Shown piece by piece: positions 7,715-14,690 of a stretch of 64,000 bases of DNA. The stretch covers positions 24,920 to 88,919 of the IMG/VR virus record IMGVR_UViG_3300025057_000004; one strand, 5' to 3'. The DNA is from a virus. The stretch's first letter is position 1. Each line of letters begins with the position of its first letter. The position numbers were made by a program, and so were the translations under genes. The notes under the pieces were generated by a model, which did not search any database, had not been told where the DNA came from, and saw nothing but the letters and a program-made list of their open reading frames with translations.

Positions 7715-8789
7715 GCTGAAAGAAAAAGGTAAGCTCATTATTACAGAAGATGTAAAGAAAAAGATCGATCAGATGCATGATCGTGTAGGTAATACTGAAT
7801 GGTGTGGTTTTATCTTTTATGAAAAAGTTGAAGGTAGCATCAGTGATCCTGAAACATATGTGGCTAAGACTACAGATGTCTATATGATGGATATCGGCAG
7901 TCATAGTTATACTGAGAGTGATAATCATACTGATGATGTTGTTAGTATGGTAGATCGTATTCCTGCATATATGGAAAACAGATATGGTCTGATACATACG
8001 CATCATAATATGAGTGCTTTCTTTTCAGGTACTGATATTCAAGAGTTGCACGATAACGTTCATCTATATTCTTATTATCTGTCACTGATCGTTAATTTCG
8101 ATGGTAAGTGGTGTGCTAAGATTGCTAAGTTGATAGATGTTGAAAGCAGTTCTTATACCATTACTGAAGAAGATGAGGATGATGTAATTGTAAACATTCC
8201 ATCAAAGAAGGTGATGATCACATTTGATCTTGACATTGAGTTTGAACAGCCTGAAGCTTATGATGATGTAGTTGAATTACGTATTGCTGAGATCAGAGAA
8301 CGTAAGAAGAAGGAAGAAGAAGAGAAGAAGAAAAACAAATCTCTTTTCAACAATCCTTATCAGACAAACATGTTCAAAAACACTGATTACTACAGTCACT
8401 CAAGTCTTAATGCATACAATAATTGGTATGCTCAATATGATGAATTGGTACAGCAACCTAAAACAGGTTTTACAGAAGATGATGAGATAGAGTGGTTCAT
8501 ATCATCTCTTATTTATCTTGATCCTTATGCTGATGAACCATTGCACGATGCATTATCAGATCTTAAGGATCATGAATCAGATCCTTATTTCAATGTGTAT
8601 GTAGATCAATTGAATGACAATGCAGTAAACTATGCTATCGATCATTTTGATATTACTGGGGCATACGAGGGTGTATGCAGTACATTAAAAAAGCTGAAGC
8701 CTTACTCAGGTAAAGGTGTTGAGAAGCTTAGAGAAGCACTTGAGTTAGCTAAACACGAGTTAAATAAGAATAACGAATACTCACTATGA
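7677..8789 (+). CDS. JAB/JAMM metallopeptidase (deconjugase-like)
   Basis: A 370-residue protein with a complete JAMM zinc site in the N-terminal domain: the upstream Glu in TEWCGFIFYE (E41), then H107-x-H109-x7-S117-x2-D120 in IHTHHNMSAFFSGTD. JAMM enzymes cut isopeptide bonds or trim C-terminal tails of ubiquitin-like proteins. After about residue 195 comes a highly charged Glu/Lys coiled stretch (about 205-222), an Asn/Tyr-rich linker and a helical C-terminal region of about 110 residues without a known match. Its stop overlaps the E1-like start as ATGA. All metal-binding residues are present, so activity is expected. Confidence 0.85.
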   Translation: MKKVTEKKYETLELKEKGKLIITEDVKKKIDQMHDRVGNTEWCGFIFYEKVEGSISDPETYVAKTTDVYMMDIGSHSYTESDNHTDDVVSMVDRIPAYMENRYGLIHTHHNMSAFFSGTDIQELHDNVHLYSYYLSLIVNFDGKWCAKIAKLIDVESSSYTITEEDEDDVIVNIPSKKVMITFDLDIEFEQPEAYDDVVELRIAEIRERKKKEEEEKKKNKSLFNNPYQTNMFKNTDYYSHSSLNAYNNWYAQYDELVQQPKTGFTEDDEIEWFISSLIYLDPYADEPLHDALSDLKDHESDPYFNVYVDQLNDNAVNYAIDHFDITGAYEGVCSTLKKLKPYSGKGVEKLREALELAKHELNKNNEYSL

Positions 8790-9475
8790 TAGAAGTACAA
8801 CACAAGGATTCTCATACGAGATTCAATAGTGTTGACTGGTTCGGTGATTTCAGAGAGATAACTATCGGTGGTGTCGGCACTATCGGTAGTTGGCTTTCTC
8901 TGTTATTGGCAAGAACTGGTGAACACGAATTGATCATGTATGATGATGATCAGGTTGAAAGCATCAATCTATCAGGACAACTGTTCTCGAAAGATGATGT
9001 TGGCAGATCTAAAACGGACAGTGCACGTGATAACATATTCTCATTTACTGAGATATCAGATCAGAAAGTGCATTCGATGAATCAGAAACTTACGAGCGAA
9101 TCGTATGTATCTGCAATCTCATTCTCTTGCTTTGACAATATGAAAGCACGTAAAGAGATGTTCAACAAATGGAAGACCCTTGAGAACAGAGAGCTTTTCA
9201 TTGATGGTCGTATGACCATTGAAACATACGAAGTGTATGTTGTAAAGAAAGGAGATGAGAAACGCTACGAGCAGACACTGTTTGATGATTCACAGGTAGC
9301 AGAACAGATATGTTCTTTGAAGAACACATCACATACAGGTGCGCTCATTGCTGCAAGAATGGTAACTTCATTCACAAACCATATTGCCAATCAGATAATG
9401 GGCATTGATATACGTGAAGTACCATTTCATTTTAGAGAAGATATGCAATTACAGTTAATTACTATGGAATGTTAG
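8786..9475 (+). CDS. E1/ThiF-like adenylyltransferase
   Basis: A 229-residue single-domain E1-type enzyme. The nucleotide-binding loop ITIGGVGTIGSW (residues 26-36) is followed by the acidic MYDDDQVESINLSGQLF block (D53-D55, N61, Q65) and DVGRSK (D71, K76), all standard for the ThiF/UBA fold. SFSCFDNMKARK near residue 112 corresponds to the conserved Asp-Asn strand. Candidate thiol positions include C115, C176 and the last residue C229. Such enzymes adenylate the C-terminus of a ubiquitin-like protein. It is translationally coupled to the JAB gene and overlaps the next gene by seven bases. ThiF-family membership is confident; its substrate is inferred to be the Ubl at 6140. Confidence 0.85.
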   Translation: MIEVQHKDSHTRFNSVDWFGDFREITIGGVGTIGSWLSLLLARTGEHELIMYDDDQVESINLSGQLFSKDDVGRSKTDSARDNIFSFTEISDQKVHSMNQKLTSESYVSAISFSCFDNMKARKEMFNKWKTLENRELFIDGRMTIETYEVYVVKKGDEKRYEQTLFDDSQVAEQICSLKNTSHTGALIAARMVTSFTNHIANQIMGIDIREVPFHFREDMQLQLITMEC

Positions 9476-9957
9476 CAGAAATAATAAAACATTATGATGA
9501 TCCTTATAAAATTGATCTTTATGATTTTAGACGTTTATATCTTTCTAATGAAAAACAGTCTTTTAAAAGATTGTCTCCTATAGTACATAATACACTTGTA
9601 CCTGTTATTTATGCTATTACAGGTACCAATAAAATAAATGATCGTCAGGTAAATGGTATATACGAAAGTATATATGATTCTAATCGAGGCTTTTATGTAA
9701 ATGCTGTTGCGTGTATAGATCATAGAGAAGTAAAGAAAGTGCGTGAGAATTTTATTCATGCATTACTTAACCACCACGATTTTATGAAAGTGACAAATAT
9801 CACGTTTGTTCTTGAAAATGATAACGCTGAAGTAGCTATTCCAAGTGATTTTATAGCTAAGAAAGAAATGCTTGCTGATGTACAGAACAATCTGTCAACT
9901 ATGATCAAGCAGTCTATTGAGAAAGATAATGAATTAGGTTTAATGATAGTAGAATAA
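9469..9957 (+). CDS. unknown protein coupled to the E1-like gene
   Basis: A 162-residue protein overlapping the E1-like gene by seven bases and the next gene by one (TAATG). I do not recognise a family. It has alternating hydrophobic and charged segments, a central YAITGTNKI stretch and a helical C-terminus, and no Cys-rich or membrane region. It is AT-rich like the E2-like gene, which hints that it may belong to the same acquired module. Confidence 0.7.
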   Translation: MLAEIIKHYDDPYKIDLYDFRRLYLSNEKQSFKRLSPIVHNTLVPVIYAITGTNKINDRQVNGIYESIYDSNRGFYVNAVACIDHREVKKVRENFIHALLNHHDFMKVTNITFVLENDNAEVAIPSDFIAKKEMLADVQNNLSTMIKQSIEKDNELGLMIVE

Positions 9958-11030
9958 TGGAAAGAAACAATTATTTTGAAAGGAAGGCAGTGTCACGTTC
10001 ACTGCTTTCCGAATTTGCTCGTCATCCACAACGAGCTAAAGCAATGCTTGACGGTACTGCAGTAAAAGTAGAGAGTGATGCGATGAACTTCGGTAGCATG
10101 TTCGATTCTTTGATGTTTGATACAGCACAGGAGTTTTCTTCTAAGTATCGTGTATCGCAATATGAGAATCCTTGGACAGACAGACGTAAGAATACAGGTA
10201 AGTTTACATATGCTCTTGAGCAGATAATGCAGGAGACACTTGCTAATGATGCGACTGCAGACCTTGAGACAATGTTTATGCAAGCATATACACAGTCAGG
10301 TATCAAGAGTCCTAAAGTATATGATCTTATTGCTGAGTTTGTAGAAGTAGGAGGTAGAGATTGGGCATCCGAGTATATGATGGCAAGTAAGATCACTCTT
10401 ATTACTCAAGAAGAGTACAACAAAGCTGCTGCAATGAAAGCAATGCTTATCAACAATAAGTATGTAGGTGATATGTTTGTAATGGATGTACCTGAAAGTC
10501 ATAGTGTGTTGCGTGATAAGGTTGAAATCATATATCAAATGGATATATCATTTGAAATGGAAGGCGTTCAATGTAAGGCACTTCCAGATATTGTTATTAT
10601 TGATCACGAGACGAAGGTTATACAGGTTGTAGACCTTAAAACAACATCTTCTTACGATCATAGTGTGATGTCATCATTTATGAAGTTTGGATATGATTAT
10701 CAGGCTGCATGGTATACACTTGCTATTGAGATGATCACACAGCAAGCAGGACCATTGCAAGGCTATACAGTATCTCCTTCATTCTTATTTGTATTTGTTG
10801 ATACAGTACAAGGTAATGAGCCTATATGTGTAAAGATGTCAGAAATGGATGTTGATTGTGCTATCAATGGTGGTTATAGATACAACAGAAAACGCAAAGG
10901 TATTCTTGACGTATTCAGAGACTATCTATGGCATGTCAATAATGATCTGTGGGATTATCATAGAGACTATTACGAGAACGATGGTGTTATCATAACTGAT
11001 ATTTACGACAATGTTCTTGAAGGAGTCTGA
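9957..11030 (+). CDS. RecE/PDDEXK-type exonuclease
   Basis: A 357-residue nuclease of the PD-(D/E)XK superfamily. The catalytic core is at about residues 203-252: CKALPDIVI (D211), then QVVDLKTT (D226, K228), then the helix FGYDYQAAWY that follows in RecE/YqaJ-like exonucleases. The N-terminal LLSEFARHPQRAKAM and NFGSMFDSLMF also match the opening of these proteins. They degrade one strand from a dsDNA end to give the 3' tail used by annealing recombinases, so the Sak4-like ATPase and SSB would be its partners. It overlaps genes on both sides. Confidence 0.8.
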   Translation: MERNNYFERKAVSRSLLSEFARHPQRAKAMLDGTAVKVESDAMNFGSMFDSLMFDTAQEFSSKYRVSQYENPWTDRRKNTGKFTYALEQIMQETLANDATADLETMFMQAYTQSGIKSPKVYDLIAEFVEVGGRDWASEYMMASKITLITQEEYNKAAAMKAMLINNKYVGDMFVMDVPESHSVLRDKVEIIYQMDISFEMEGVQCKALPDIVIIDHETKVIQVVDLKTTSSYDHSVMSSFMKFGYDYQAAWYTLAIEMITQQAGPLQGYTVSPSFLFVFVDTVQGNEPICVKMSEMDVDCAINGGYRYNRKRKGILDVFRDYLWHVNNDLWDYHRDYYENDGVIITDIYDNVLEGV

Positions 11031-11790
11031 GATAAAAGGTGTCATTACCTATACAGGCTTTCACATTCAGATAAGTGTAAAAGAAGATGGTGAGATTGAA
11101 GAGATGGAAGACGAAAACGGTTTTTTCTATGAAATTAGAAAGAACGGAAAACGTTTATTCTTCAAAGGAGACCATATCTATGTCAAAGATGTAGGTTGGT
11201 ATCAACTCAACGATATTGCTCTGATGCGTTCTCATAACGGTATCAGAGTATATCGCGGTCTTACTATGGAGAGATCAGATACATCACTCTTGATACTGCC
11301 TGTATATGGTGGTACAAGAGCTGATGTGTCATTCTCTACACATCTTATGAATGCTTATCTATATCGTGAAGGTTGTATGGATGGTTGCATATGGGTTCTT
11401 ATGAAAAGACCTTATGTTGTTGACAGTAGATATGAGAATGCAATGCATTTCTTCAGGTCATCTGATCACTTTATGCGTGAAGAAGAACTCGGTAGTGAGT
11501 ATGTAATGCTTACACTTGCAATACCTGATGACTTTGTTGAAGATCTTGTACGCATTCGCGTTGGTAAATTTTCAGAGATCAGTGAGTCTCATAAAAAGCG
11601 TATTTATGATTTTCATATGATACGTGATAAATACAACAAGATTCGTCTTGAATTGGAGAAGAGTCCTCTTCTGCGTGATAAGATGGAGAAAGAGTATGAT
11701 ATTGAGATTCCAGAAGGTAGTGAATTACGCTCACGTATGGATGAAGATAGAGAAACATTTTATGATAAATACATAATATATGAGCGTTGA
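11011..11790 (+). CDS. hypothetical protein
   Basis: A 259-residue protein without a recognised domain. The first half is beta-rich with many Gly and aromatic residues; the last 70 residues are charged and probably helical. It overlaps the exonuclease gene by 20 bases and the glycosylase gene by 11, placing it firmly in the DNA-metabolism transcript. No signal peptide. Confidence 0.7.
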   Translation: MFLKESEIKGVITYTGFHIQISVKEDGEIEEMEDENGFFYEIRKNGKRLFFKGDHIYVKDVGWYQLNDIALMRSHNGIRVYRGLTMERSDTSLLILPVYGGTRADVSFSTHLMNAYLYREGCMDGCIWVLMKRPYVVDSRYENAMHFFRSSDHFMREEELGSEYVMLTLAIPDDFVEDLVRIRVGKFSEISESHKKRIYDFHMIRDKYNKIRLELEKSPLLRDKMEKEYDIEIPEGSELRSRMDEDRETFYDKYIIYER

Positions 11791-12487
11791 AAAGGTAATG
11801 ACAGACCTTTTCGGTATCGGTTGGTATGGTGCTATGAGGACATATCTTCAGTCTCAGGACTTTGCAAACTTAGGTCATTGGTTGATGGCTGAACGTAAGC
11901 AAAGAGTAGTATATCCTGAACAGAAGAATGTCTTCAAGGCATTCCAATTGACACCGTATGAAAAGGTAAAAGTAGTATTCTTAGGTCTTGATCCTTACAT
12001 CAGAAAAAATCAGGCAACAGGTTTGTCTTTTGGTGTTGATATTGACAAGACAGACAGAAAGATACCACCATCACTGAAGACCATCATTAAAGAGTTGGAG
12101 GAAGATCTTGATACATTGTGTCTTGATTTTGATTATTCTTTGGAAGGATGGGCAAAACAGGGAGTGCTTATGCTCAATACATCATTGACCGTACAGGATG
12201 GACAGACGAACTCACATTTGAATATGTGGAAACCGTTCACACTGGAGGTAATTGATGCAATAAATGATATGAATGAGAATGTCATATTCATTCTATTGGG
12301 TAGAACAGCACAATCCTATGAGAAATATCTTGACCCTGATTCTACAAGAATCATAAAAGCACCACACCCTGCAGCAGAAGCATACGCAGGAGGCAAGGCA
12401 GGATTCTATGGGAGTAAGATATTCAGTAAGTGTAACAGCATGCTGTATATGCTTGGAAAAGAAGAGATAAACTGGAATATAAAATAA
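11780..12487 (+). CDS. uracil-DNA glycosylase, family 1-like
   Basis: A 235-residue glycosylase that removes uracil from DNA and is a recurrent gene of crAss-like phages. The water-activating motif reads GLDPYIRKNQATGLSF (D71, Y73) in place of the usual GQDPYH...GLSF. The uracil-recognition strand is LMLNTSLTV (N133). The leucine-loop region is APHPAAEAYAGGKAGFYG (H196). The SH..MW..FT segment between them is also family-like. The catalytic Asp and His are kept, while the normally invariant Gln and His of motif 1 are changed to Leu and Ile. It may protect phage DNA or act with replication. Confidence 0.8.
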   Translation: MSVEKVMTDLFGIGWYGAMRTYLQSQDFANLGHWLMAERKQRVVYPEQKNVFKAFQLTPYEKVKVVFLGLDPYIRKNQATGLSFGVDIDKTDRKIPPSLKTIIKELEEDLDTLCLDFDYSLEGWAKQGVLMLNTSLTVQDGQTNSHLNMWKPFTLEVIDAINDMNENVIFILLGRTAQSYEKYLDPDSTRIIKAPHPAAEAYAGGKAGFYGSKIFSKCNSMLYMLGKEEINWNIK

Positions 12488-12490
12488 ACT

Positions 12491-12724
12491 ATGTATTTAG
12501 ACTATAAGTGTACAGTTTGGAGAAGGATACATTTTTCTGAAAAACAGAATGATGTAGACAAAATCCTTGAAGATATCAAGGGAGGGTATCATCCTGATAT
12601 TGTAGATGCAGAGTATGAAACTCTATATGATACTTCAGAAGATATGACAGTAGATGAGAATGGAGGTTCTTCAACTATTGAATTGTATGATAATAATGAA
12701 TTAATATTTCAAAACGGAGAGTAA
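12491..12724 (+). CDS. hypothetical small protein
   Basis: A 77-residue acidic protein with a strand-rich pattern and no known motif. It starts three bases after the glycosylase stop and its own stop overlaps the next start (TAATG). The first of six tiny genes read as one run. Confidence 0.65.
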   Translation: MYLDYKCTVWRRIHFSEKQNDVDKILEDIKGGYHPDIVDAEYETLYDTSEDMTVDENGGSSTIELYDNNELIFQNGE

Positions 12725-13092
12725 TGGGAAGATATTATAACGGAGATGTAGAAGGTAAATTCTGGTTTGCCATTCAAGGCAGTGATGCACCTGAAAGATT
12801 TGGTGCGTTTGAAAGAGATCGGGAGTATATAGACTATGCTATTGATCGTGAATCTTTACCTGAGATCATAGAAGAAATAAAAAGCATTGAATCAAACCCT
12901 AAAGTTCAATTGCTTATGAAGCTATGTGATGAATCAGACACGATATCTATAACAGATGCATGGCAAAAAGAGAACGGTGTATCAAGAGAAGACCTTGCAG
13001 AATATGCAGATCTTACTCTTGGTAGAAAGATACGTGACTTCTTTGAGTCTGATTCAGACAATGATTATTGTGAAATACAAGCAGATCTATAA
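12724..13092 (+). CDS. hypothetical small acidic protein
   Basis: A 122-residue acidic protein, largely helical after an N-terminal GKFWFAIQGSDAPERFG hairpin. No family recognised. Both ends overlap their neighbours by a single base. Confidence 0.65.
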   Translation: MGRYYNGDVEGKFWFAIQGSDAPERFGAFERDREYIDYAIDRESLPEIIEEIKSIESNPKVQLLMKLCDESDTISITDAWQKENGVSREDLAEYADLTLGRKIRDFFESDSDNDYCEIQADL

Positions 13093-13328
13093 TGAGTAAA
13101 GAAAAAACAATACGACCCGAGCTATTTGAAATAATAGTTGAGCACGGTACATACTATGTAGTAGCTTACGATGCAGCTCATGCTATTACATCATTGATTG
13201 AAAAATGGAGTAGTGAAAAAGATATTAAATCAGTAAAGAAATTGACGGATGATGTATTGAAAATTCTATTCGTAGCTAAAGAATGTTTACCTCAAGGGCT
13301 TGTAAATAAAACTATAGAAAATGAGTGA
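13092..13328 (+). CDS. hypothetical small protein
   Basis: A 78-residue helical protein, starts by one-base overlap with the preceding stop and overlaps the next gene by eight bases. No motif recognised. Confidence 0.6.
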   Translation: MSKEKTIRPELFEIIVEHGTYYVVAYDAAHAITSLIEKWSSEKDIKSVKKLTDDVLKILFVAKECLPQGLVNKTIENE

Positions 13329-13530
13329 TGTAATAATGACGAATAAGCTTGAGCTTGCTTCAGAACTTGCTCATAGGATGCTTGTGATAGAATGGGATGA
13401 CCGTTCTGAGAGCATATATGAAGATGATACCGCAGGCGTGACAGTATATACTGAGAACGCACAGGACATCTTCAATGACTATTACGATATGTTTTTAACA
13501 ATTATAGAAGATACACGTTATGACAAATAA
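13321..13530 (+). CDS. hypothetical small acidic protein
   Basis: A 69-residue strongly acidic protein rich in Asp, Glu and Tyr. An in-frame ATG six residues in (MTNKLELASEL) is an alternative start. Overlaps both neighbours. Function unknown. Confidence 0.6.
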   Translation: MSDVIMTNKLELASELAHRMLVIEWDDRSESIYEDDTAGVTVYTENAQDIFNDYYDMFLTIIEDTRYDK

Positions 13531-13768
13531 AGATTCTATTATCAACCATGTTCAAAAAATATCATGGTTCGATCACGATGAAACTGATGGTAACAAGCTT
13601 ACTTTCAGTACACGTGAGAACGGTAATGTCGGTGATGAAGAGCCAGGAGATAAAGATATTCAAATGGCACACCGTGTAGCTGGTGATATACGTCATCAGT
13701 ATGATGTGAAGAATATTGAAGTTTCTTCAGTAGATGAATGGGTATACCTTGAATTTGAAATAGTATGA
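13520..13768 (+). CDS. hypothetical small acidic protein
   Basis: An 82-residue acidic protein beginning with MTNK, like the alternative start of the gene before it. Its C-terminal half alternates helix and strand (IRHQYDVKNIEVSSVDEWVYLEF in short pieces). No family recognised. Stop overlaps the next start. Confidence 0.6.
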   Translation: MTNKDSIINHVQKISWFDHDETDGNKLTFSTRENGNVGDEEPGDKDIQMAHRVAGDIRHQYDVKNIEVSSVDEWVYLEFEIV

Positions 13769-13935
13769 AAAGAACATATGCATATATTGTAACGCTTACC
13801 AATGATGGTGGAGATACACAATTTAAAGTTGCTATTGCAGCTACTGATGATGATGGATTAAAAAAGCAAGTTGCTGAATTATATCCTGATTACGAGTGGT
13901 ACTCGCATGTTGATGAAAAATATCCGTTAGTGTAA
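13765..13935 (+). CDS. hypothetical 56-residue protein
   Basis: A short frame that fits the overlap pattern: its ATG lies across the preceding stop (ATGA) and its TAA falls 31 bases before a strong terminator. The product starts MKRTYAYIVTLTND and ends HVDEKYPLV, with a beta-hairpin, DDDG turn and helix, which resembles small phage 'prokaryotic-hairpin' proteins in layout only. It closes the run of tiny genes. Confidence 0.6.
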   Translation: MKRTYAYIVTLTNDGGDTQFKVAIAATDDDGLKKQVAELYPDYEWYSHVDEKYPLV

Positions 13936-13966
13936 AATTAATTGATATTTTATTTGCAAAACCTAT

Positions 13967-14003
13967 AAGGGAGGCTGTATATTCGCAGCTTCCCTTTTTT
14001 ATT
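13967..14003 (+). terminator. intrinsic terminator
   Basis: An 11-base stem (13967-13977 with 13986-13996, one G-U pair) with an 8-base loop, followed by a T-run broken by one A. A classical intrinsic terminator. The next gene starts only about 10 bases later, so either read-through or an unseen internal promoter must feed the genes downstream. Confidence 0.85.
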
Positions 14004-14011
14004 TTTTGAAT

Positions 14012-14191
14012 ATGGCAAATTTCTATAGTATACAAGGTCAATGCGCAGCTTTTGTGGCTGGTAGACTCAGTGACCTTCAGTGGAAGAATATATCTCATGT
14101 AAAGAGGGGTAAAAAGCAGTGTATACTGCATATGAAGAATGGAGATAGATATGAACTCAAGATTGAAAAACTAAAACGTAATGAAAGTTAA
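14012..14191 (+). CDS. hypothetical small basic protein
   Basis: A 59-residue basic protein (MANFYSIQGQCAAFVAG...), starting at ATG 14012 immediately after the terminator's T-run. Two beta strands and a Lys-rich end are visible; no family recognised. It overlaps the MazG-like gene by 11 bases and so is probably translated with it. Confidence 0.6.
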   Translation: MANFYSIQGQCAAFVAGRLSDLQWKNISHVKRGKKQCILHMKNGDRYELKIEKLKRNES

Positions 14192-14690
14192 TCCATTACA
14201 CTCGTACATAACAGTGTGGTTAGAAAAGATCGGCATGAAAAAGCCTAATAGACCATCCCTTATGACACCTGAACAGAAAAAGATGAATATGATGCTCATC
14301 GATGAAGAAGTTCAGGAACTTATGATTGCATTGTCAAAGAATGATGACATTGTAGAACTATGTGATGCGTACTTTGATGTACTATGGGTAGTTACTCAGT
14401 CAGCAATGATGAACGGTATCAATATCAATGATATTGTACGTGCAGGAGCTGCGAGTAACCTTAGTAAATTCTGTGATACGCATGAAGAAGCTATTCAAAC
14501 AGTCACAGCATATATGAATGGTACACATCCTAATAAAAAAGGTGTATTTATTGAAACCCGTATTGAGGAGGTCAACGGTTCTTATGTTATTAAACGTACT
14601 AAAGATGGTAAAGTACTGAAGAGTATCAGTTTCAGAGAACCTGATTTCAGCTTTATTGAAAACCGTATGAAAAAAACAGAAGCCGTATGA
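14181..14690 (+). CDS. MazG-like nucleotide pyrophosphohydrolase
   Basis: A 169-residue all-alpha NTP pyrophosphatase. The metal-binding pair of helices is clear: DEEVQELMIAL (E42, E43, E46) and VELCDAYFDVLWV (E59, D62, D66), the EExxE...ExxD arrangement of MazG/dUTPase-2/HisE proteins. After it, GININDIVRAGAASNLSKF gives the usual third helix and 'N.SK' signature. It hydrolyses NTPs or dNTPs to monophosphates. Adjacent to the ribonucleotide reductase, with overlap ATGA, it probably tunes the nucleotide pool; phage MazG relatives have also been linked to alarmone control. Confidence 0.8.
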   Translation: MKVNPLHSYITVWLEKIGMKKPNRPSLMTPEQKKMNMMLIDEEVQELMIALSKNDDIVELCDAYFDVLWVVTQSAMMNGININDIVRAGAASNLSKFCDTHEEAIQTVTAYMNGTHPNKKGVFIETRIEEVNGSYVIKRTKDGKVLKSISFREPDFSFIENRMKKTEAV

